From positions 1 to 48,630 of the forward strand of contig UQWV01000006.1 in NCBI GenBank assembly GCA_900544845.1: a DNA stretch of 48,630 nucleotides, given 5' to 3'. A program made the translations under genes and the position numbers. A model generated the notes under the pieces. That model ran no database searches, was not told the origin of the DNA, and saw only the letters and a list, made by a program, of their open reading frames with translations. Positions 41,789 through 48,630 of the stretch are shown piece after piece (within the stretch, counting starts at the first letter, position 1; the number at the start of each line of letters is the position of its first letter). This DNA is from an uncultured Collinsella sp. Lineage in GTDB: Bacteria; Actinomycetota; Coriobacteriia; Coriobacteriales; Coriobacteriaceae.

Positions 41789-41811
41789 GCCGACCTCCTC
41801 CCGACGACTAG

Positions 41812-42033
41812 TCATTGGGGACGTTCTTCAACGACTAGCTGTTGAGGACACTCTTTGCCAAAGGCCCCGTTGGGCGAGATGTCAAACGGAAAGGTGCCGC
41901 AGCGATTGAACGCGGCGATAAACATGCGGATGGCGTTGGACGGCGTGGTGCCCACGAGCTGAGTTGCCGCCGCGAAGGCTGCCTTCTCCTCGGGCAAGAC
42001 CTTCGCGACTACGGGGGTCATGTGTTCTGCCAT
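41812..42033 (-). CDS. DinJ/RelB-family antitoxin, no toxin partner
   Basis: The protein has 73 aa. The ribbon-helix-helix part reads VVAKVLPEEKAAFAAATQLVGTTPSNAIRMFIAAF, typical of DinJ/RelB antitoxins, which bind their own operator and neutralise a YafQ/RelE-type mRNA nuclease. The C-terminal toxin-binding tail is short (GTFPFDISPNGAF...). ATG 42033 with AAGGAA upstream. The next gene is a membrane CPBP protein, not a toxin, and none lies upstream either, so it is an orphan or an antitoxin re-used as regulator. A likely operator lies at 42148-42176. Confidence 0.8.
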   Translation of the reverse strand: MAEHMTPVVAKVLPEEKAAFAAATQLVGTTPSNAIRMFIAAFNRCGTFPFDISPNGAFGKECPQQLVVEERPQ

Positions 42034-42147
42034 GGCGCTTCCTTTTTGAAACGACGGTAGTGCGGATAGATGCGGGCCACGCGGCTGGGCGACGGGCTGT
42101 GAAGGCAACCCGATTGGCCCGCATCCGGAGTTTGTTTCTGCGGCGTT

Positions 42148-42176
42148 GGTATTACTTGGTATTCCTAAGTATTACC
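42148..42176. promoter_or_regulatory. Candidate operator of the DinJ-like gene
   Basis: The imperfect dyad ggtattactt ... aagtattacc (9 of 10 pair; 9-base spacer) with an internal ggtatt repeat is in the only AT-rich part of the 42034-42248 gap. It overlaps a minus-strand TAATAC that could serve as -10. Ribbon-helix-helix antitoxins bind such short repeats. Confidence 0.5.
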
Positions 42177-42197
42177 CCGCAGATAGAATACCACACC

Positions 42198-42228
42198 CGA
42201 CCCCATGGGAACGGAGGAAAACGAATCA
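42198..42228 (+). repeat. Dispersed repeat (cccc-tggg-acggaggaaaa), copy 4
   Basis: gaccccatgggaacggagga followed by aaacgaatca; same word as at 7509 and 30844. Lies between the ABC fusion gene and the antitoxin gene. Confidence 0.5.
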
Positions 42229-42248
42229 TTTTGTAGCTGAGTTAGTAT

Positions 42249-43625
42249 TTAGAGCGTGATGATGTCCGAGACATCGAGGGCCTGAGCGTCGGCGACATCG
42301 TGCGTGGCGAGCAGGAGCATGCGGCCGTCGAGCAGGTCGAGCACGACCTCGGCGCATGCGTCGCGTGCGGCGGTATCTAGACCGGTAAAGGGCTCGTCCA
42401 GAATAACGGCGCCGCCCGGGCACAGCAGGACTCGAGCGATCTCGACGCGACGGCGCTGCCCGCCCGAAAGCTCGGCCACGCGAGCATGCACGTCGATCCC
42501 TGGCACCAGCAGGCGCAGCAATGCCGCGGCGCTCGAAGCATCCACGCGCGCATCGGCGCACACCAACACGTTATCCAGCGCCGAGGCGGATTCGACCAAG
42601 CGTGCATCCTGAAACACCATCGAGCACGGCGCGGACTCCCCCGCCGCTAGCGCAAGCAGCGTCGACTTGCCCGCACCCGAAGCACCCATCACACAGATAC
42701 GCCCGCCCGCGGGCACGTTGAGCGCCAGACCGTCCAGTGCCGGAGCCCACGGCGCGCGATCGCCCACGGCAAGCGCAAGCTCCGCCGCAGCGCCATCGCT
42801 CGCAGCCCCCGCACGCCCGCGCAGTCCATGCCCATGCGCCCGCACGGCCGCGCGCCACGCCACGGGCCCCGAAACCCGCAGAAGCCACACCAGCACGCGC
42901 TCACACGCCCACGAGGCGGCTACGACCAACACGGTCCACGCCAGCAGATCAGCCGTCTCAATCAAAAGCTTTGCCTGATAGATGCGCTCACCCACGGTGC
43001 CCACCGCCATGCCGATCAGCTCGGCTGCCACGCCGGCCTTCCAGCTCATGCCGATCACGGCGCGGGCGCACGAAAGCACAAACGGCAGCACCTCGCGCCA
43101 GGTATGGACGCAAAACAGGCGCCAGCCGCGCACGCCATGCAGACGGAACATCTGCTCCAGCGGTTTATCCACTTGTGCCAAGCCCTCGGCCAGCGAAAAA
43201 TACACGCCCGGCAGCGCCATCAAAAAGACCGCCGCGATGCTCACGCGCGCCGACCCCAGCCAAATGAGCAGCAGGACCACCACGCAGGCGACCGGCGTCG
43301 CCTTTACAAACGACAGTGCCGGAGCCACCAGGTGCGCAAACGCCCGCGAACGTGACGAAATCCCGGCAAGCACGCCACCACACGCCGCGGCAAGCGCCAG
43401 CCCGCCCAGTATTCGCGCGCCCGAGCCCGCCAAAATCGCCCAGGTACCGCCATCGCGCACCAGGCGCAGCAGCGCCAGGGCAACAACACCCGGCCCAGGC
43501 AAGATCAACGGCTGCGCCACCAGCGCCGCCACCAGCATCCACGCGGCAAGCCAAAAGGCGGCGACGGCACCTGCTGCCGCCACCGCCTTCATACGCTCCG
43601 TCATTTGTCGAGCAAACGCACGCAC
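42249..43625 (-). CDS. ABC transporter permease-ATPase fusion protein
   Basis: The protein has 458 aa. Residues 1-~260 form a SsuC/TauC-type permease (six or so helices; the coupling loop is WREVLPFVLSCARAVIGMSWKAGVAAELIG). Residues ~285-458 form a compact ATP-binding domain: Walker A GASGAGKST, Q-loop VFQDARL, signature LSGGQRRRVEIAR, Walker B GGAVILDEP, and the H-loop ATHDV. These are normally two proteins; here one chain, without frameshift. The ATPase part is shorter than usual because the stretch between Walker A and Q-loop is trimmed. GTG start 43625 lies three bases past the binding-protein stop. Last gene of the hydrogenase operon. Substrate unknown. Confidence 0.9.
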   Translation of the reverse strand: MRAFARQMTERMKAVAAAGAVAAFWLAAWMLVAALVAQPLILPGPGVVALALLRLVRDGGTWAILAGSGARILGGLALAAACGGVLAGISSRSRAFAHLVAPALSFVKATPVACVVVLLLIWLGSARVSIAAVFLMALPGVYFSLAEGLAQVDKPLEQMFRLHGVRGWRLFCVHTWREVLPFVLSCARAVIGMSWKAGVAAELIGMAVGTVGERIYQAKLLIETADLLAWTVLVVAASWACERVLVWLLRVSGPVAWRAAVRAHGHGLRGRAGAASDGAAAELALAVGDRAPWAPALDGLALNVPAGGRICVMGASGAGKSTLLALAAGESAPCSMVFQDARLVESASALDNVLVCADARVDASSAAALLRLLVPGIDVHARVAELSGGQRRRVEIARVLLCPGGAVILDEPFTGLDTAARDACAEVVLDLLDGRMLLLATHDVADAQALDVSDIITL

Positions 43626-43628
43626 GGG

Positions 43629-44684
43629 CTACTCCATGTAGTAGAAATCGTCAGCCGGGAGCTTGCCACCCACGGCGCTCGCGTCCGCATCGGCCAGCAC
43701 CTGCAGGTACCCACCGAGCGCCGCCTTCATATCCTTCCCCGTCTGGCGCACGAGCATGCACCCGGGAATCGCCTTTTCGGCAATCGTGGCGTTATCCACG
43801 ATGCCTGCATCGACCACGGCCTGCGCCCAGTCCGCCGGCGCCGCGTTCACGGCCTTCACGCTCGCCGCATGGCAGCTCAAGAATTCCGTCACGGCCTCGG
43901 GATGCTCCTCGGCAAAGGCACGGCGCACCACGGTCACGCCCGTCAGCAAACGGGAGCCCGTGTCACCCGCCAGTTCGTCCCACACATCAGTCAGGCTCAC
44001 CGGTGCCGACAGCTTGCCCTCGCTCTTGGCGATGGCAGCGGTCTTGAACGGCTCCGGCAGCACGCCCACGGCAGACGGATCGGCAAGCAGGGCCGACAGC
44101 ACCTCGGTGGGCTCGCTCTTAAACTCGAGCGCCACCTGGCCGGTCAGGCCCGCGCGCTCCAGCAGGTAGTTCATGACGTACTCTGGCGTGGTGCCCTTGC
44201 CCGTCATGTAGACGGTGCGACCCGCCAGATCGCCAAACGAGGTCACACTCGCGTCGCCCGTCACCACGTTCAGCACGCCCAGCGTGTTGATGTCGATGAC
44301 CTGCACCGCGCCCTCGGTCTTGTTGTAGAGCACGCTCGCCACGTTGGCCGGCACCAGGGCAATGTCGATATCGCCCTGAATGACCTTGGGCACAATCTCG
44401 TCGGCGGCGGTGTTGATCGCAAAGTCGAACTCATTGTCCGTCTCGCCATCGGCCGCCCGGTCCATAAACTGCACCAGACCAATCGAGGTCGGCCCCTTGA
44501 GCGAGGCGACGTGCACCTCGACCGGCTCTGCAGCAGCACCGGCGCCGTCTGTGGCAGCCGAGCCCGCGGCGGACCCGGCACCGGCAGCCCCGCCGCCACA
44601 GCCCGCGAGCGCAAGCGACAGGGCGCCCGCAGCGAGCGCCGAGGCAAACCCCCGGCGCGACATCTCAACATTAAACGCGCGCAT
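43629..44684 (-). CDS. ABC transporter substrate-binding lipoprotein
   Basis: The protein has 351 aa. It starts with a twin-arginine style signal (SRRGFASALAAG) followed by a lipobox (LAGC, Cys 29), so it is an exported lipoprotein on the membrane surface. A Gly/Ala/Ser linker precedes an NMT1/SsuA-like binding fold (VASLKGPTSIGLVQFMD..., MTGKGTTPEYVMNYLLERAGL). It feeds the permease-ATPase fusion encoded next. ATG 44684 lies two bases past the hydA stop; the in-frame GTG at 44693 is an alternative. Tat export would suit a protein folded before transport. Substrate not determined; sulfonate, thiamine-precursor-like or metal ligands are all possible. Confidence 0.88.
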   Translation of the reverse strand: MRAFNVEMSRRGFASALAAGALSLALAGCGGGAAGAGSAAGSAATDGAGAAAEPVEVHVASLKGPTSIGLVQFMDRAADGETDNEFDFAINTAADEIVPKVIQGDIDIALVPANVASVLYNKTEGAVQVIDINTLGVLNVVTGDASVTSFGDLAGRTVYMTGKGTTPEYVMNYLLERAGLTGQVALEFKSEPTEVLSALLADPSAVGVLPEPFKTAAIAKSEGKLSAPVSLTDVWDELAGDTGSRLLTGVTVVRRAFAEEHPEAVTEFLSCHAASVKAVNAAPADWAQAVVDAGIVDNATIAEKAIPGCMLVRQTGKDMKAALGGYLQVLADADASAVGGKLPADDFYYME

Positions 44685-44686
44685 CG

Positions 44687-46498
44687 CTAGCACGTCCCCT
44701 CGTTAGGCATCGTCCATGCGTGATGGTCGGTATGCAGCAGCTCCTCGGCCAGCGGCGAGAGCGGCTCGCCCAAGAACTCGCGGTAGCATGCCTGGACATC
44801 GGGATTCTCGTGCGAGAAGCGAATATCCGCAGCAGCATCCAAGCCCCACAGCACCTGGCCGCGCTCGGCTGCCAGCTCACAGCCGTCATGGATGGGCTGA
44901 CCGCCGCCACCGACACAGCCGCCCGGGCACGCCATGACCTCAACGAAGTCATAGCTCACGCGGCCGTCGCGAATCGCGTCGAGCAGGCGGGCGGCGTTGC
45001 CCAGCCCGTGCGCCACGGCGACGCGTACCTTGGTGCCATCGATATCGGCCACGGCCTCCTTCCAGCCGTCCAGGCCGCGCGCATCGGTAAAGAAGTCGGC
45101 GTCGGGGTTCTTGCCCGTCACCAGGTAATAGGCCGAGCGCACGGCGGCCTCCATCACGCCGCCCGTGGCGCCAAAGATCACACCTGCGCCCGTGCCAAAG
45201 CCCAGCGGCGTGTCGAGCGGCTCCTCAACCAGCGTATCCACGCTCACGTGGCTCGCGCGGACCATGCGCACCATCTCGCGCACCGTCAGTGCAACGTCCA
45301 CATCGGGCGTGCCGTCCTCGCCCACCATGCTCGGCAGCGCGCACTCGGCCTTCTTGGCCGTGCACGGCATCACGGACACCACAAACAGGCGCTCGGGCTC
45401 CACGCCCAGCACCTTGGCGTAGTAGGTCTTGGCGATGGCGCCGAACATCTGCTGCGGCGACTTGGACGTGGACAGGCTGTCGACAAACTCGGGGTAACGC
45501 GCCTTCACAAAGCGTACCCAGCCCGGGCAGCAGCTCGTGAACATGGGCCAGCTGCGGCTGTCGCCCTCGCCCTTGGCGGCCTTACCCAGGCGCTCGAGCA
45601 GCTCGGAGCCCTCCTCCATAATGGTGAGGTCGGCCGAGAAATCGGTGTCGAACACGTACTCAAAGCCCACGCGGCGCAGCGCACAGGCCAGGCGCTCGAC
45701 GGTGGCCTCATCGCGTGGAATGCCGAGCTCCTCGCCCCAGGCGCTACGCACGGCCGGCGCAATCTGCGCCAGCACGATCTTGTCGGGATCGGCGATGGCG
45801 TCGAACACGGTCTCGGTATCGTCACGCTCGCGCAGGGCGCCCGTCGGACAATGCGTGATGCACTGACCACACGCGACGCAATCGGTCTTGCCGATCGGCG
45901 CACGCCCGCGGGTGCCCACGGCGGTATGCGTGGCGCGGTTGGTCAGGTCCCAAATCCCTAAGCCCTGCACGCTCTCGCACACCTTGATGCAGCGCATGCA
46001 TTTAATGCACTTGTCGTTATCGCGGATGATGGGGAAATCGAAGTCCCAGCCCTCGCGCGCCAGGTGCTGCTCGTACGGCAGATAGAAGATGCCCAGGTCG
46101 TTGGCGATGGTCTGCAGGTTGCAGTTACCACTGCGCACGCAGCTCGTACAGCGCGAGTCGTGTTGGGACAGTAGCAGCTGCACGTTGGTGCGACGCGCCT
46201 CGCGGGCCTTGGGGCTGTTGGTGTGGACCACCATGCCGTCGAGCACGTAGTTGTTGCAGGCGGCAACCAGCTGGTCGCAGCCCTCAACCTCGACCACGCA
46301 CACGCGGCAGCCGCCGATCTCGTTTAGATCGCGCAGGTAGCACAGGGTGGGAATCTGGATACCGACGGACTTGGCCGCGTCCAGGATCGTGGTGTGCTCG
46401 GGCACCACGACCTCGCAATTATCGATAGTGAGCTTGACCATGTTGAGTGCTCCGCTTTCGGTGTTGTCGCTGACAGTGGGGTTGTTGGGCTCTACCAT
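44687..46498 (-). CDS. [FeFe] hydrogenase catalytic subunit, NuoG-like type
   Basis: The protein has 603 aa. Clusters in order: 2Fe-2S (C53, C64, C67, C81), His-ligated 4Fe-4S (H113, C117, C120, C126), two 4Fe-4S (C164/167/170/174 and C207/210/213/217), then the H-cluster with TSCCPGW (321-327), MPCTAKKAE (377-385) and MACPGGCVGGGGQP (522-535). All H-cluster ligands are present, so it should be active for H2 uptake or release in the cytosol. It overlaps the upstream flavoprotein gene by seven bases (ATGGTAG), with GGGAGG eight bases before the ATG; MVKLTIDN at 46441 is an alternative start. Cotranscribed with a NuoF-tail/GltD fusion, so electrons probably pass to or from NAD(P)H. No maturation genes (hydEFG) in the window. 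Confidence 0.94.
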   Translation of the reverse strand: MVEPNNPTVSDNTESGALNMVKLTIDNCEVVVPEHTTILDAAKSVGIQIPTLCYLRDLNEIGGCRVCVVEVEGCDQLVAACNNYVLDGMVVHTNSPKAREARRTNVQLLLSQHDSRCTSCVRSGNCNLQTIANDLGIFYLPYEQHLAREGWDFDFPIIRDNDKCIKCMRCIKVCESVQGLGIWDLTNRATHTAVGTRGRAPIGKTDCVACGQCITHCPTGALRERDDTETVFDAIADPDKIVLAQIAPAVRSAWGEELGIPRDEATVERLACALRRVGFEYVFDTDFSADLTIMEEGSELLERLGKAAKGEGDSRSWPMFTSCCPGWVRFVKARYPEFVDSLSTSKSPQQMFGAIAKTYYAKVLGVEPERLFVVSVMPCTAKKAECALPSMVGEDGTPDVDVALTVREMVRMVRASHVSVDTLVEEPLDTPLGFGTGAGVIFGATGGVMEAAVRSAYYLVTGKNPDADFFTDARGLDGWKEAVADIDGTKVRVAVAHGLGNAARLLDAIRDGRVSYDFVEVMACPGGCVGGGGQPIHDGCELAAERGQVLWGLDAAADIRFSHENPDVQACYREFLGEPLSPLAEELLHTDHHAWTMPNEGTC

Positions 46499-48324
46499 TC
46501 CAGGTTCCTCCCTCCGCGGAACGCGCCAAAGCCAAAGTGGTCGCAACGCAGGCAGCGGCTTGCCTCCTGGCGTGCCTCCTCCTCGGTAAGGCCCTGCTCG
46601 ACCAGATTCCAATCGTGGATGCGCTCGCCGGCCTCGCGCTCGCCCAGCTCGCAGCGGCCGCACTCGTGCTTGCCCTTAAACTGCACGGTCGGCAGCTCAA
46701 CGTCGAGCTTGATCTTGTTGTCAAAACCCAGATAGCGGTCGATATTTGCCGAAGCAACGCGGCCGGCGTTGATGGCCCGGATGACGGTGGCGGGACCAGT
46801 CTGGCAGTCGCCGCCACTAAAGAGGCCATCGAAGTTAGGCACGGCGCCATCCGAATCGGTGACGATGCAGCCCCACTTGCAGGCAACGCCCATCTCCTCA
46901 AACGGCTTGGAATCGATGTCCTGGCCAATGGCCACAAACACGCGCTCGCAGGGAATGACGCGCTCGGGCGTGGCGGCGGCACGCGGGGCCGGACGCCCAC
47001 GACGGGGCTCGCCGATAATCTGCGGCTGCACGCGCAGGCCACTCACGCGACCTTCCTCGCCCGTCTCAATAGCGAGCGGTGCGGTGAGCTCAAGAACCTC
47101 GCAGCCCTCGGCCTGGGCGCCGGCAATCTCGGCATCCTGGGCCGTCATGTCGCAGATGCGACGGCGGTAGACGATGCTCACCTTTTCGGCACCGCAGCGC
47201 ACGGCAGAGCGCGCCACGTCCATGGCCACGTTGCCGCCGCCGATGACGCACACGCGCTGACCGCTCAGGTCGGGCAGCTCGTCGTCGCCGATGGCGCGCA
47301 GCATCTTGACGGCCGACTCCACGCCGGGCGCCTCTTCGCCCGGAAGGCCGAGCTTCTTATCGCTATGGGCACCAATGGCCAGGTAGACGGCATCGAACTC
47401 GTCGCGCAGGCGGGCAAGCTCCTCGCCATTGACGGAGTGGTCGAGTTCCACGTCGATGCCGGCGCTCAAGATCCAGTCGATCTCGGCCTGCAGGCGCTCG
47501 CGCGGCAGACGGTAGCTGGGAATGCCGTAGCGCAGCATGCCGCCCAGGTGGTGGCGCTGCTCAAAGATGATCACCTTATGGCCCATCACGGCCAGGTAGT
47601 AGGCACAGGAAAGGCCGGCCGGGCCGCCGCCGATCACGGCGATGCGCTTGCCGGTGTTGTCGGCCACGCTGGGCTTGTAATCGTTGAGGTCGCTGTGCTC
47701 AACGGCAAAACGCTTGAGGGCGAGGATGTTCATGGGATCGTCGACCATGCCGCGACGGCAGTGCATCTCGCAGGGATGCTCGCACACCAAACCGCAGACG
47801 AGCGGCAGCGGGTTGTTCTTGCGGATGACCTTGACGGCATCGGCATAGCGGCCGGCCTCGACCAACGAAATGTAACCGGGAATGTCGACGTGCGCCGGGC
47901 AGCCCGAGACGCACGGGACGCGGGCCTCGCGGTCAAAGCCACAGGAGTGCTCGCGGATATGGTGCTCAAAATCATCGCGGAAACCGCGGATGGCGGTGAG
48001 TGCCATGGCGCCGGCCTCGTAACCGATGGCGCAGTCGCTCGAAAGATAGATGGTGCGGACCGTGCGCTCAATCAAGTTGAGTGTGGACTCGTCGGCGCGG
48101 CCCTCGAGCACATCGGCGAGCAGGTCGCTCAGCGCGCTCAGGCCCACGCGGCAGGGCGTGCACTTGCCGCAGCTCTGGGTGGAGCACAGGTTGACGAGCG
48201 CCGCCGTAAACTCGACGGGGCACGGGGCGAGCGAACTCACCGCCAGACGACGTCCGAGTGCATCGTGCAGGTCGTCCATGACGGCCTGAGCGTGGCTGCG
48301 TTCCATTACGTGCAGTCGAGCCAT
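46492..48324 (-). CDS. NuoF-tail/GltD-like FAD-NAD(P) oxidoreductase fusion
   Basis: The protein has 610 aa. Residues ~1-125 match only the C-terminal 4Fe-4S part of NuoF (CGKCTPCRVG, C52/55/58, and C98); the FMN/NADH part is missing. Residues ~130-560 are like the glutamate synthase small subunit/NfnB: Fe-S cysteines C138, C142, C177, C181, C185, C189, the FAD loop VIGGGPAGLS and the NAD(P) loop VIGGGNVAMDVARS. The C-terminus adds more cysteines (HECGRCELG, ASRCLRCDH), maybe another cluster. It should pass electrons between NAD(P)H and the hydrogenase encoded directly after it. ATG 48324 with AGAGGGG upstream. First gene of the operon. Electron bifurcation is possible but not shown. Confidence 0.9.
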   Translation of the reverse strand: MARLHVMERSHAQAVMDDLHDALGRRLAVSSLAPCPVEFTAALVNLCSTQSCGKCTPCRVGLSALSDLLADVLEGRADESTLNLIERTVRTIYLSSDCAIGYEAGAMALTAIRGFRDDFEHHIREHSCGFDREARVPCVSGCPAHVDIPGYISLVEAGRYADAVKVIRKNNPLPLVCGLVCEHPCEMHCRRGMVDDPMNILALKRFAVEHSDLNDYKPSVADNTGKRIAVIGGGPAGLSCAYYLAVMGHKVIIFEQRHHLGGMLRYGIPSYRLPRERLQAEIDWILSAGIDVELDHSVNGEELARLRDEFDAVYLAIGAHSDKKLGLPGEEAPGVESAVKMLRAIGDDELPDLSGQRVCVIGGGNVAMDVARSAVRCGAEKVSIVYRRRICDMTAQDAEIAGAQAEGCEVLELTAPLAIETGEEGRVSGLRVQPQIIGEPRRGRPAPRAAATPERVIPCERVFVAIGQDIDSKPFEEMGVACKWGCIVTDSDGAVPNFDGLFSGGDCQTGPATVIRAINAGRVASANIDRYLGFDNKIKLDVELPTVQFKGKHECGRCELGEREAGERIHDWNLVEQGLTEEEARQEASRCLRCDHFGFGAFRGGRNLEW

Positions 48325-48534
48325 AAGATCCCCTCTCACATGGCAGCCCGGAGGCGAGGCCGGGCGAAATTGCTACACGCACAACACTGACCTAAAAAGT
48401 TGTGAGGTCTCCATACGGTTCGGCAGGCGGTATAAAATGTCACCCTCAGCGGTGAAATAGAACATTACCGCAGATAAATGCCATATTTGATAAAACGCGT
48501 TACCAAACGACAATGCCCCGCCCACGCAATCACG

Positions 48535-48630
48535 TGAACTGCACCCCAAAACTTGGACGGCTTAAATAAGAACTACGCCGCAAGGGACTGTCTCCGGAAC
48601 TCCTCCGGGGTCAGTCCCTTCAGTTTAACC
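48535..48630. mobile_element. IS3-family insertion sequence, one end
   Basis: The terminal repeat tgaactgcaccccaaaactt (from 48535) is of the IS3/IS150 kind. It is followed inward by the 3' end of a transposase gene on the minus strand. The rest of the element is beyond the window. It lies about 210 bases upstream of the hydrogenase operon start, in or near its promoter region. Confidence 0.75.
48573..48630 (-). CDS. IS3-family transposase (OrfB-like), C-terminal fragment
   Basis: The minus-strand frame reads VKLKGLTPEEFRRQSLAA and then a stop (48573-48575). The LkGLTPeEfR...a ending is typical of the DDE integrase-type transposase of the IS3 group. The gene runs out of the window, so its integrity cannot be judged. 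Confidence 0.75.
   Translation of the reverse strand, partial: VKLKGLTPEEFRRQSLAA

Noticed and set aside
48486..48507. Dyad tttgataa...ttaccaaa as an FNR/CRP-type site for the hydrogenase operon.
   Set aside because: Only 16 of 22 positions are symmetric and the spacing does not fit the FNR or CRP consensus; kept only as a remark.

Overview
The window is a GC-rich bacterial chromosome segment. Gene content and protein style (NuoG-type [FeFe] hydrogenase, superoxide reductase, Fhs, Rrf2, AddAB instead of RecBCD, many Ala/Asp-rich proteins) point to an anaerobic gut actinobacterium of the class Coriobacteriia, most likely Collinsella. That placement is an inference; no rRNA or marker search was possible. 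No tRNA, rRNA or CRISPR array was seen.

Layout. 1-937: the 3' part of a type I restriction specificity gene (hsdS), with two near-palindromic 18-bp sites flanking its second target-recognition domain. 858-7399: two zinc-ribbon proteins, a CDF metal exporter, a membrane protein with a disordered N-terminus and a 78-aa four-cysteine protein, separated by clear terminators and a 20-bp inverted-repeat element. 7589-14318: fhs, the ruvC-ruvA-ruvB operon behind a LexA-type box, a NAD-synthetase-like protein that has lost the catalytic residues of both halves, and a superoxide reductase without its FeCys4 centre. 14468-21781: a SWIM/SNF2 helicase downstream of dnaE. 22022-23834: an AT-richer MFS transporter (probably acquired) and a DUF3284 protein. 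23971-30759: addB-addA.

30981-38485: a TrpR-like regulator, a four-helix membrane protein, a divergent Rrf2 regulator/cysK pair with a good promoter, mnmA, an M42 aminopeptidase, a FucO-type alcohol dehydrogenase and a YoaK/DUF1275 membrane protein. 38739-42033: a YgiQ radical SAM protein, a convergent CPBP membrane protein and an orphan DinJ/RelB-type antitoxin with a likely operator. 42249-48324 (minus strand): one four-gene operon encoding a NuoF-tail/GltD fusion flavoprotein, a multi-cluster [FeFe] hydrogenase, a Tat-type lipoprotein binding protein and an ABC permease fused to its own ATPase. 48535-48630: the 3' end of an IS3-family element.

How it fits together: redox and one-carbon metabolism (fhs, hydrogenase, superoxide reductase, FucO) is interleaved with genome maintenance (ruvCAB, addAB, dnaE, SNF2). 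Intergenic gaps are rich in hairpins: ordinary terminators, at least two families of dispersed palindromic repeats, and two long multi-branched stem structures placed directly after stop codons. The least conventional items are the invertible-looking hsdS, the doubly inactivated NadE paralogue, and the hydrogenase/ABC operon with its two gene fusions.
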